NCBI GenBank assembly: GCA_016787565.1
Contig: JAEUUG010000016.1
Span: forward strand, 1-64,000
Length of the DNA: 64,000 nucleotides
DNA from: Cyclobacteriaceae bacterium
Lineage (GTDB): Bacteria > Bacteroidota > Bacteroidia > Cytophagales > Cyclobacteriaceae
Direction: 5' to 3'
Within the stretch, counting starts at the first letter, position 1; every line of letters starts with the position of its first letter. This document shows, in pieces, positions 43,231 to 53,700 of this stretch. Both the position numbers and the translations under genes were made by a program. The notes under the pieces are model-generated. The model ran no database searches. It saw only the letters and a program-made list of their open reading frames with translations, and had not been told where the DNA came from.

Positions 43231-43818
43231 CTATCGCTTTGGCAATACACCACTAATCGTTATTCCAAACGCATTGGCTGAATAGGCTATGTCAGCCTGG
43301 TCGGTGTAGGTCATCGCTGTATAGGAAATACCAATTCCGCGATACGCGATCTCGAATATCGGACCACGGGCATTGGAAAACGTAATATCATCTCCAACAC
43401 CGTCAGCCTTAAAGTTGATCCCTTGGTGCATTGCAATACCCGCACCCATCCGAACCTTTTCAGCGATCAGCCAATTGGCTGTGAAGATCAGCGGAACACG
43501 GGTTAAGCGAATGTGAGCGTTATCAGCTTGCGTGGTCACATATTTGTAACCCACGGTAGCCCGTACCAATAACGACTCTACCTGAGGAAACTGGTATTGA
43601 CCGCCTACAAATAAGGACACACCCTGACCGGCATTTACCGATTGAGTATCTCCATTGGTGAAGTAAACTTCGGCTACTTCATCGCCACCAAACTCAATTG
43701 CTGCACCAAACAAAAAACGCAGCGGAATTTGCTTCTTCTCAGCTAGCTCCTGGGCAAGTAATTGTAAAGTTGATACGGATAGAAAAAGAATGACTACAGT
43801 TAGTTTTAACATTTTCAT
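43231..43818 (-). CDS. Putative outer-membrane beta-barrel protein
   Basis: 195 residues with a Sec signal (VVILFLSVSTLQLLAQ) and amphipathic strands (LLVRATVGYKYVTTQADN, RMGAGIAMHQGINFKADG), ending SANAFGITISGVLPKR. No named family. Single gene. Confidence 0.65.
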   Translation of the reverse strand: MKMLKLTVVILFLSVSTLQLLAQELAEKKQIPLRFLFGAAIEFGGDEVAEVYFTNGDTQSVNAGQGVSLFVGGQYQFPQVESLLVRATVGYKYVTTQADNAHIRLTRVPLIFTANWLIAEKVRMGAGIAMHQGINFKADGVGDDITFSNARGPIFEIAYRGIGISYTAMTYTDQADIAYSANAFGITISGVLPKR

Positions 43819-43994
43819 AATTTGATTTACCTAGGCCTGCAAAAATAAAAAAATACTTACTGCTAACAGCCTGATCAAAATATTTAAAACTAGCATGGCT
43901 TGTTCACAGGTGCGACCTCTGAGAGAATGGAACCTGTTGGTTAACGGGAATGCAAATTGATTACTTTTGCTGTTGGAAAAGTTACCCACGCACT

Positions 43995-44270
43995 ATGTAT
44001 TCACGCTTATGGCAGATCATCAAAGACGATTCAAAACGCACATTTGAAGTGTGTGGACAGGTTGGTAATACCAATGCATTCACCAATAAAACCTACGCCA
44101 TGCAACGCGTTGGAATGAGCGTAAGTTGTATTACCCCACCCGTAACCAATAAAACTTCCAGTAAAGACCTGGTTAAAATTACCGGTTACACCAAAGAAGA
44201 TGGCTTATATGAAAGACTTTTATCTGAATACCGGGAGATAACCATGCGCTCGGCAAGAGATCAGGATTGA
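43995..44270 (+). CDS. Small conserved-type hypothetical protein
   Basis: 91 residues from MYSRLWQIIKDD. Compact and mixed, with TFEVCGQVGNTNAFTNKTYAMQRVGMSVSCITPPVTNKTSSKD, no signal peptide or helix span. Unrecognised; ends just before the convergent membrane gene. Confidence 0.5.
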   Translation: MYSRLWQIIKDDSKRTFEVCGQVGNTNAFTNKTYAMQRVGMSVSCITPPVTNKTSSKDLVKITGYTKEDGLYERLLSEYREITMRSARDQD

Positions 44271-44308
44271 TATGTCGAAAATTTCCTGAGTCATTGATTT
44301 ATATTTCT

Positions 44309-44974
44309 CTACATTCTTTTCACCCCTGTTATTCCCTTTCTCTGGTAACGGATATACCCCTCGCAAAGCAATACATTTGGCACCCAGCTTAACCAGGCAA
44401 TGGCTGCATAGGCAGCAGGCTGCGACAGATCGAATGACCACGATGCTATGAAAACGTAAGTACGCAAGGTGATCGCTGCCAATGTCAATGCCATACTCCG
44501 CCACATCCAGTTCCGGTGTTGCTCAACACTACCTTTTCGGATGGCCACAAACGCCAGATACGTGAAGACAAACCACAAACTACATTGCAGTAAAAAACTA
44601 CTCAGCACCAACGGGCCTCGGTTGATAAAAAAACTCATGACTAAACCACCGGGTGCTGAAAAGATTAAAACCCCAAACACATATACTTTCCCTAACAGGC
44701 GGTGAAGCGAGGGCCAGCGCAACCTCGTTTCAGGGTACAACTGAAAAATCCCGATCAACAGAATGACACCCGCAACCAACACATGTGCATAATAGGCGGG
44801 CAGATACCATCCGCTTTCAATAGCAATCTGCTTTATTAACAAGAACCCATACTTCGAATCAAAATTAAAATAGCGCAATGCATTAATTGCCAATGGTACG
44901 GCCAGCAGCGCCAAAACCACAAAGCTGAATTTTTGCGACAAGGATACCGTACGCTTCAACAGCATTGGAAGCAA
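44309..44974 (-). CDS. DUF2306 membrane protein
   Basis: 221 residues with about six membrane segments and the DUF2306 landmarks YYAHVLVAGVILLIGIFQ, PSLHRLLGKVYV and EQHRNWMWRS. Function unknown. It follows the WG-repeat lipoprotein gene by 6 bp on the same strand and is likely co-transcribed. Confidence 0.8.
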   Translation of the reverse strand: MLPMLLKRTVSLSQKFSFVVLALLAVPLAINALRYFNFDSKYGFLLIKQIAIESGWYLPAYYAHVLVAGVILLIGIFQLYPETRLRWPSLHRLLGKVYVFGVLIFSAPGGLVMSFFINRGPLVLSSFLLQCSLWFVFTYLAFVAIRKGSVEQHRNWMWRSMALTLAAITLRTYVFIASWSFDLSQPAAYAAIAWLSWVPNVLLCEGYIRYQRKGITGVKRM

Positions 44975-44980
44975 AGATTA

Positions 44981-46777
44981 TTAAATTGAAGATGCATCGT
45001 CAACATGCAATACCCTGTTGAGAAATATTACATTATGCCGATCAATATCCGTGAGTAATGCTTGCACATCGTCAAGCTTTGAGTATGTTGGTGTGTACCA
45101 ATTACCAATATCCTGAAATTGTTTCTGCCGATCGGGTGAAGGGAAAGCATAGCCATACGAAGCCAGAATTTCATCCCGCATAAAGGTTATTGTCTTGGTT
45201 GACAAAAAAGAAGAACTCACTTCTTTTTGTGCTTTTGAATCATATACATGAAAACTACCAACGAGATATGAACTGTCCAGCTTAACAAACTCTGTTTGTG
45301 GAAATAAACGCTTTGATTTAAGCTGTTGAATACCCTTGTCTTTCGTTATGGCAAAATAATCATGATGAAACAGATTGCTTTCTTCGCAGACATCAAATTC
45401 CATAAACCAATAATCATGTGGTGTACGCACTTCCAATAGTGAACTATCAACAGGGTGAATGCTTACTTCGTTACCCGAAAGACTGGCTGTGCCCAGCGTA
45501 TCCAAATTCTTATTGACAAACAAAACTGTATTAGAGTTATAAAATTCTTCCCGTCCATCCAGATAGCGCTGACGTATCGTAGTAACTACGGCATTGATGT
45601 TTTCTGATATGCGCTCCAGGAATGATCCGGTGGTTTCTTTGTAATCAGTCCAGCCATTAAGCGGAATATTTGTCGTAGAGATATTTCCTTCAATGTCTTT
45701 AAAAATTCCATAGCGCGATAAATACGCTGGCGGAATGATAATTCCACTGCCTGCAAAATCCCGTCTAGGGATTTCACAAAACGTTTGCTGTCCGGCTTTC
45801 AACTGGATACTCTTCTTCAGGAATTCGAACGTAGTGAACCATTGCTCAATGCGTTCGGATGGGAACCCGGCATTAAATTGAAATTCTTTGTTCAGCCAGC
45901 CGTATGTTGAATCGCGCCTAACAACAGCCCACACATTATTATAACCATAGGGTATGATAAGATCAAAAACAGGTTCAAGAACAAGTTGCCTTGTTTTAAT
46001 ATTAAAGTAACCGATTTTACCATCCTGCATTACCTCTACCAGATCGGGTTGTACAAAACCAATTGAGCCAATTAATTCATACACCATCGGAATAATGATT
46101 TCACCTTTAGCATCAACCAAGCCCATTTTGGCATTTACATTCTTCACATCGCGTGTCTGGTAATTCAGAAAGTAGTTTTCCCAATGATCTTTCACCACAT
46201 AATAGTAATTTTGATTATTGTATGTTGCATACCAGATTACGGTATCATATTGTTGTTCAAGCTGAATGGCATTTTCATAAATCCAGAGACGTTGCTGCAA
46301 GGCTAGTTTCTCCTCAGCCTCCCATTGATTTCTGTTTTTGATCAAGCTGTACGCCTGATAGAATTCTTCTCCTTCCACCTGAGAAACAACATAGGAGTCT
46401 TTCCGGGAAGAAAGCCATAACGTCAAGGTTGAAGTCGTTGCGTCTTCGTTGTCAAGGTTCTTTAGGCGAAAGGTTACCGGTATCTCTGCTTTTATCGTCT
46501 CACCGCTGAGGGTAATTTTTGCATTGTTGAAGGGGGCATCACAAACAATAAAGGGATCCGTATTTTGTAAAATAGCAATCACCGTCAGGATTGCCTCGCG
46601 TGTTTGTTTCACTTGAAATTTTGACAGGATTTCACCATCCGTTCTATCCATATCGCCCTGAAGGGAGATCAAAAAATTCCGGGCATCATCCTCCGGACTT
46701 TCTTTCTTCAGAATAGTACACTGTGTAACGGTGATCAGACAGATGCAAAAGAGCAGGAAGAAGACGGCATTTTTCAT
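44981..46777 (-). CDS. WG-repeat lipoprotein
   Basis: 598 residues from the second Met. Lipoprotein signal LLFCICLITVTQCTIL. Near residues 225-315 are WG-type repeats (MGLVDAKGEIIIPMVYELIG, IGYFNIKTRQLVLEPVFDLI, YGWLNKEFQFN). The rest is mixed with no catalytic motif. WG-repeat proteins are thought to bind other surface components; the role here is unknown. Co-directional with the DUF2306 gene. Confidence 0.75.
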   Translation of the reverse strand: MKNAVFFLLFCICLITVTQCTILKKESPEDDARNFLISLQGDMDRTDGEILSKFQVKQTREAILTVIAILQNTDPFIVCDAPFNNAKITLSGETIKAEIPVTFRLKNLDNEDATTSTLTLWLSSRKDSYVVSQVEGEEFYQAYSLIKNRNQWEAEEKLALQQRLWIYENAIQLEQQYDTVIWYATYNNQNYYYVVKDHWENYFLNYQTRDVKNVNAKMGLVDAKGEIIIPMVYELIGSIGFVQPDLVEVMQDGKIGYFNIKTRQLVLEPVFDLIIPYGYNNVWAVVRRDSTYGWLNKEFQFNAGFPSERIEQWFTTFEFLKKSIQLKAGQQTFCEIPRRDFAGSGIIIPPAYLSRYGIFKDIEGNISTTNIPLNGWTDYKETTGSFLERISENINAVVTTIRQRYLDGREEFYNSNTVLFVNKNLDTLGTASLSGNEVSIHPVDSSLLEVRTPHDYWFMEFDVCEESNLFHHDYFAITKDKGIQQLKSKRLFPQTEFVKLDSSYLVGSFHVYDSKAQKEVSSSFLSTKTITFMRDEILASYGYAFPSPDRQKQFQDIGNWYTPTYSKLDDVQALLTDIDRHNVIFLNRVLHVDDASSI

Positions 46778-46900
46778 GGCATGCATGTTTAGTAAAAAAT
46801 AAAATTACAAAGAAGTACCCAAACATCAGGGTGACATAAGTCTTAAAAAATAGCCTTCAAAAGCAAACCACTCTTTCTGTATATTTGAATTTCTTCAGCT

Positions 46901-47737
46901 ATGAATTTTTCAGTCTTACTAATTCATTGTCCGGATCAACCAGGCCTGGTATTTAAAATCACCCAGGTAGCGTACCGGCATAACCTGAACATCATCAGTA
47001 ACGGTGAATTTGTGGAGCGAAACTCCAATCATTTCTTTATGCGAACAGCGTTCTCCGGATCATTCGATGAAGCCATCTTTCTTTCCGAATTACAGGCAGC
47101 ATTACCTCCGGAAGCTGTCGTCAAATTGAGTCTTCGTAAAAAACGTGACCTCTGCATCCTGGTAACAAAAGAACATCATTGCATCAGTGATTTACTGGTA
47201 CGCCATGCCTTTGGGGAACTTGATGCCAACATCAAATGTGTGATCAGCAACTATTCCGATCTGGAAAGACTTACATCAAAATTTGATGTTCCCTATCATC
47301 ATGTTGCGCATGAAAACAAAACCCGCGAAGCACACGAGGAAGAGATTCTGCACATACTGGATCACTACAACCCGGAGTTCCTGGTATTGGCGAAATACAT
47401 GCGGATATTAACACCTGCTTTTATTCAGCGGTATCCTAACCGGATTATAAACATTCATCATTCTTTTTTGCCCGCTTTCGCGGGAGCTAATCCGTACACG
47501 CAAGCGTACGATCGTGGTGTTAAAATTATTGGTGCCACCGCACATTTTGTGAATGAGCAATTAGATGAAGGGCCCATTATTGCACAGAGTATTATACCAG
47601 TAGCGCATACCCACAGTGCCAAAGAAATGGCGCAAGCCGGACGGGATGTTGAAAAAATCGTACTTGCACGATCACTCAAACTTGTAGTACATGATCAACT
47701 CTTTGTACATCGGAACAAAACCATCATTTTTGATTGA
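46901..47737 (+). CDS. purU: Formyltetrahydrofolate deformylase
   Basis: 278 residues. An ACT-type N-terminal domain (1-80, LLIHCPDQPGLVFKITQVAYRHN) precedes a formyltransferase-fold domain with NIHHSFLPAFAGANPY and DEGPIIAQ, the Asn/His and Asp active-site segments. It hydrolyses 10-formyl-THF to formate and THF, balancing one-carbon units for purine synthesis. Single gene. Confidence 0.92.
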   Translation: MNFSVLLIHCPDQPGLVFKITQVAYRHNLNIISNGEFVERNSNHFFMRTAFSGSFDEAIFLSELQAALPPEAVVKLSLRKKRDLCILVTKEHHCISDLLVRHAFGELDANIKCVISNYSDLERLTSKFDVPYHHVAHENKTREAHEEEILHILDHYNPEFLVLAKYMRILTPAFIQRYPNRIINIHHSFLPAFAGANPYTQAYDRGVKIIGATAHFVNEQLDEGPIIAQSIIPVAHTHSAKEMAQAGRDVEKIVLARSLKLVVHDQLFVHRNKTIIFD

Positions 47738-47784
47738 GGCTGGCTCTTCATTTGTAAATTTGCCTAACATTGAGGCGATGCATA

Positions 47785-50700
47785 TTACTGCACTACGATT
47801 TTAAAAAGCTGGCGACTCTTTGTTGAGCTGATAATCTCCAAGAAGTAAATCCCAGCGTTCATATCCTCAAGATCCATTATCACACCTGCCTCCGAAACAA
47901 CAACTCGCGGTGCATATTCCTGTCCTATTGCGTTCCTGAACATCATCTTAACCTGACCTGTAAAATAATGAGGCAGAATAACATGTAGAAAACGTGATGT
48001 CGGATTAGGATATACGCGGATACTGTCCTGACTGCTCTCTATCTCGGTAATGATAATACGTTTCACATCTGAAACCACTTGACAACCGTTCGTAGTAACC
48101 ATGACCTGATAATCTCCAATCGCAGCAAGGGTAAGTATACGGCTAATCTCATTTTCAATTGGAGCACCATCCAGTATCCATTGGTAGTTATCAGCTTCTG
48201 ATGAGATCAAAATACCATCCTCTAAAGTAATAGTAGGAATCGTGACGGGAATAGTTTGCACTGTAATTTGATCAGAACTAAAACAACCATTCACATCCTT
48301 CACGGTTAACGAATACGTTCCTGAGGTGGATACTTCAGTGCTGGATTGTGTACTTCCGGTAGACCATTGATACTCTTCATAAAGCTGGGAAACCTCAAGG
48401 GTTATGGTAGTACCGAATATTAAACAAGAAGTAAAATCCGATCCAAGCTCAACGCTTGGTATAGGAGAGAAAATCATTTCCTTTTCGTCATTGGATTGCT
48501 CAGTATCCGGGAAACCATTTGGCAACTCACTCCAGGCTTTAATGTTGAGATCGCCTGCAAAAGCAGAAGGTATAGTTCCGAGCTTAAAGGGTGTTGATAT
48601 TTCACCTGGCAATAATAATCCCTTCCATTCGTATGGCGTTTGTACTTCTCCGTTAATACTCCAGTTTACCAGTGCACTCCCGACTCTATCTTGCCCTGCA
48701 TTTTGAAGCACCATAAAAATTTCGTGACATGATTGTGCGTGGAGATCATTAATCTGAATATCGCCAGGATACACCTTGACTTCATACGCACCGATAGTTG
48801 GGAATTCACCTCGAACATTTCCATCGAAATCCTTGTCGATGCCCGGAATAGATTTACCAGTTCCCCTGAATAACAAATTCTGTGGATGCAAATCCGTAGA
48901 GGAAACAAATTGAGGATCAATATACCGTGGATGCACCTCTGCTCCAGGGCTCAGTTCACCTGACCCGAAGTAATTATTGTAGTCATGGGTATTGTGGTAA
49001 ACATCATTGAAATCTTCATCATAATCGGCATACTTGCCAGCTCCATAGTGAATAAAATTATTATTCAGAACCGACACACCACTATCATAGTCAGCCATAA
49101 AACAGCCAACATCCCTGGTCACCACAGTATTGAACGCAAAGGTCAATTTTTTATTGGCCTCAGATGAAATGCCATAATATCCTGGACTTGGTAAAACAAC
49201 ATTGTTAAACACTAAGCCACCCGGTGTGGAAGAAAATCCTACTTTGATCGCAGCACCATAATTTCCCTGGACACGATTATTTGAAATTTTCAATCCGCCT
49301 TTACCGCTGGAAACGTTGATCCCATAGGAATAAAAATATCTTTCCTGGGTGGATGTTCTCAAATCATTTTTTTCAATCACGGTATTTTCAGCGTTAACTA
49401 TTCCAATTGATAATCCGCTTTGCTCAGCGAAACGGTTGTTTCTGATGGTGGTATTATGCATGGAGTAATAATGATAGGCATCGCCCGTGCCCTTTACCCA
49501 AATACCGTTAAAGCCATTTTCAAAGAAAGAATTTTCGATCACGTTATTTCGAAGCTGACTGGATCCAAGCTCCATGATCAGAAGGCTACCATCATAATAC
49601 ACGCGGGAACCTGCTCCCCGGATCCACATGTTGGAAAGGGTAGTATTGGATACCCCATTTTGATACACAACACTATTCACCAGATAATCACCCTGAATGC
49701 ACAGTCCGCGCAAAGACACGAATTGAGCTCCATCCAGCAACACGGTGTAGTTATTTACGGACTCCTGCGGATCATAAGCCCAATCATTTTGTCTGATCAG
49801 AACAGACGTTGAGTCCATTTCTTTTGACTGAAATGTAATGCGATTTACCTCTGATGCTCCTTCAATCGTGCGGATCCACACACGTTCATCATAAATTCCA
49901 GGTTCGATCAACATCGTGACCGGTCCACACACACCAACATTGTTCAGGTAGGTGGCAGCTTGACGGGGGGAAGGAAAGTCAAGCTCATTACCTGGCCCAA
50001 CAGAATAGTTTCCGGTTAACTTTTGATAAATGCTTCCCAAAGAGGTTGAATCGTTCAGGTGCTCATTATCCAACACACCGTTTGGATTTTCAGTCCATGC
50101 TGTAATGCGAAACGTATCAGCGGGAGTGAGCACCACGGTGCCAAGTTCAATTTCCGAGCTTTGATCCCGTAACAATGTTCCTGTCCAGTTATAGGTGTTC
50201 AAAGGGTTTCCAGAAAGAAACCACTTTACCTGAACTGAGGTGAGTGTTGTACTGCCAAAATTTCGAATGGTGGCATACACTTTCTGTGAAGTGCCGCAGT
50301 CGTGTGGTCGTTTAATTAACGTAATACCTGCATCGTGCGAGGCCGCAAGGAATGTAAATTCATCTGCACCAGGGTCCGGACTTGTAGTGTTTCGTACATC
50401 GCCATCAAAATCTGTCAAAATACCAACAGCTGTCCCTTTTGATTTCAGGCGAGCATCATTGGCGATATGAAAATCAGTTGAAGATACAAAGCGAGGTAAT
50501 AAAAATTGAGAATGGGTATCAATTGTTGTTTCTAACTGGTACTTGTCTAATTCCTCGAAATAGTTGGCGTGGGGTGCAAAGTCCAACACTGTGCCGTCTG
50601 TGGTTTTAAGTGGGGTTTTATGATTGGTCCAATAGGTGTTGTAGTCCACGTCAATCCCATTAGTGGTATTGTAAGATGCCACCATGTTATTTTTCAAGGA

Positions 50701-53700
50701 AACGATGATATTATTTTTAACTTCAATCTGATCAAAATCCTGTCCATTCTCCTGCATACTATTAATGATTAGTACCGGACCAAAGCCAATGTCAAACGAT
50801 GATACAATGGTATTGTGAAGAATCCGAACATTATCAGAATTGGAAAGCTCAAGCTGTGATATCTCGCCAAAAACAATATTATTTGAAATCAACCCCTGTG
50901 TCTTACCCTTAGCATGACACCCTTGAATATCCATGCGAATGGTTTTATTTCCGATGATTTGATACTCACCCAGTACTTGATGATACACAATACGTGGATT
51001 CACATTTTCATTGACTCTGCACGAAAATTGTCGGGTCATTGTAATGGTTCCCCCTTGGGGAAAGCTATTCTTAACAATAGAATTATTACGTTCAAGTATA
51101 TCACTATAGTGACCGTACAATGTAATTCCGGGAAGAGAACCATCTGGGTAAGGCGCGAAGCTGCAATGCTGAATGGTATTAAATTCCTCGCTCGCCAGAT
51201 AATCATCGACTACCGATCCACTTACACGACAATTGGAGAGTGTGATATGGCTAGAGCCCGCTCGAAAGGAAATCGCTGGACCATACAACGCTTCAATACT
51301 AATACTTCGAAGTTCAATCCACGCTGCCGCCTCGAAGTTAACTGTTGAAGTTGGGGCTTTAAAAACTACGCTTGTGCTGTCTTTTGTTTCCGACTGAATG
51401 GAAACCGTATTTGTGGCGCTTACTCCGGGGTACTTCCCGAGTGACACTTGTTCTTCATATACACCAGGGCGAATTTTTAACACCACAGGTCCGCAAACAC
51501 CATTGGTCGCCAACGCAGCGGTAGCATCCAACAAGGATGAGAAATTTGGATTCACCCCACCAACGGTATATGTACCTTCAAGGCCCTGTCTTACATTTAT
51601 CGTGACTGCTGAAGAATCGTTCCACACAATTGGATCGCCACCGACATGGCTAAGCCAAACTTTTATTTCAAAATCACCCTCACCGAAAAGATAAGCTGGG
51701 ACCGATTGAATCTTTGTGGCTCCGGCAAGAATGGGCTGTGCACCAATAACAAAAGGCTGAACAACCTGGTTGACGCTCCAGTTAACCCGATACGTATTGA
51801 TGTTGGTCTTGCCAAAATTTTTGAGTTCAACTTCGATGGTTCTGGATGAAGGGCAATAGGTGTGATCAGTCTTGATGTGGACAATGCCTAAATCCGTTGC
51901 TGGTGTATTAAATTCATCTGCCCCAATATCCGGCTTGGTAACACTGCGCAATTCACCATCAATATCCGTAAGAAAATTTGAAAGAGGCGTTCCGGAGCCG
52001 GAGAGTGCGTAGTTGCTTGTATTCAATTTAATATGTGGCCCATTTCCATCGAGCTGGGGATCAACACTGATGGAATGCATATCATAACCAGAAATGGCTT
52101 GCCATATACTAAAATCACGTGCTCTCTGGGCATACGGAACCATGCCTGTTGCACCCATCCCGTCTTTTGAGAATGGACTATTATAATCGCAAGTCACTCT
52201 AGCGTTATCCGTAAGAGAGTAAATACTACCTTTTCCATAGTTAGCAAAAATATTATTGAGAATCCTGATATCTTCTGAATGGGATACACTTAGAAGGGTA
52301 ATAGGGGATGTATTCGTGGCAAGCGTTGTATTAAAAGCAAAATCAATATCCTTTACATGGTATAACACCACACTATTCAAGGCATACATTTCCGCAGTAG
52401 AAATAATTTCGAAATAATTATTGGCAATGCGTACAGGACGGGCATTGTTATCCATCCAGATCGCATAGAAGTGCTCAGCTTTGCCCGGTGTTCCAATAAA
52501 CCTATTCGCAGTGATGATCATTTCTGCCTGACCCGATTCGATGTTCACTATTTGTCGCGCCTGCTTTGAAAAAGTATTTCCCGTAATCGTCAGTACACTT
52601 CCGGGTTCCGGGGTAGTGGCCGAGCCAGAATAGAGTAGTCCGTTAAAACCATTAAGAATACTATTTCCTTTTATAACAATCGATCCAGTGAACGATGTTA
52701 AATAGATACCTGATTTATAACTCACACTACCTGTCTCGATAACATTATTCAGAAGTTCCAAATGAATGTGCTCCGACTGATAATTCTTAAGGACAGAAAA
52801 GACATTACCGCTTTCGCTTTTCCATGAAATGCCTTTCACGGTGATTTCCCCAAATCTGATTTGATATCCCGTTGTTTGGGCCTGAAAAATTACATCAGCC
52901 GGATTACCGGTGGTGGATTGAATTATAATTTTTTGCCCGGAGTAATCATAAATGTAATCGAGATCAAAATCATCAACATACGTACCCGGTTCTACATTAA
53001 ACACCAGGCCATCGTTGCCGCAGATTCCATTGTTCTGCAGGAAACTAATGGCAGTGGACAGATTGGCAAAATCACTGGTTGGCGAATTCCCAACGGTATA
53101 GCTGCCAGAGAATTTATTGAATGCCTGTAGGATCGTGGCTTGATCGTTACCCGCATAATCATCGGCAAATCCGTTGGGGTTGCCGGACCACACCTTCACC
53201 GCAAATTCATGACCGGTTTTTGTGAAATGAAATGAACCAATGGTTATAAACTCAGTCGTATCGCCTGACATCAGATTGCCACTCCAATGCATGGGTGTTT
53301 GTTCGATACCATCAATAGAAAAATGAAGGGTTAGCGTTGTTAGTGGGTGGATGCCCTGGTTAATAATTTTTGCCTGCACCGGATAAACTCCCCGGCATTG
53401 ATTGGTTGACACCTTTGCGACCTCCACCACGTGTGCTTCATTGACCGGCAGAGGATCGCCACCGCTTGAGGTATAATAATCATTTAGACCGTTAGAAGGA
53501 TTAGTGGCTAATAAATAGCCATGGTTCTCAAAAAAATCTAGTTGATGAACATTCACTTCACCGAGCGATCGTTGAGGCGACCAGAATTTTCCATCTTGCG
53601 ATTTATATAATCCTATGTCAGTTCCCATGTATCCAAAACCATTGCTGAAAAATTTGACGACTGAAAACCGGGCATCCTTTGGTATGTTCACACCAAGAGG

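Noticed and set aside
49420-51849. Several plus-strand ORFs of 60-144 codons inside the giant gene
   Set aside because: Antisense shadows of the 2220-residue protein.
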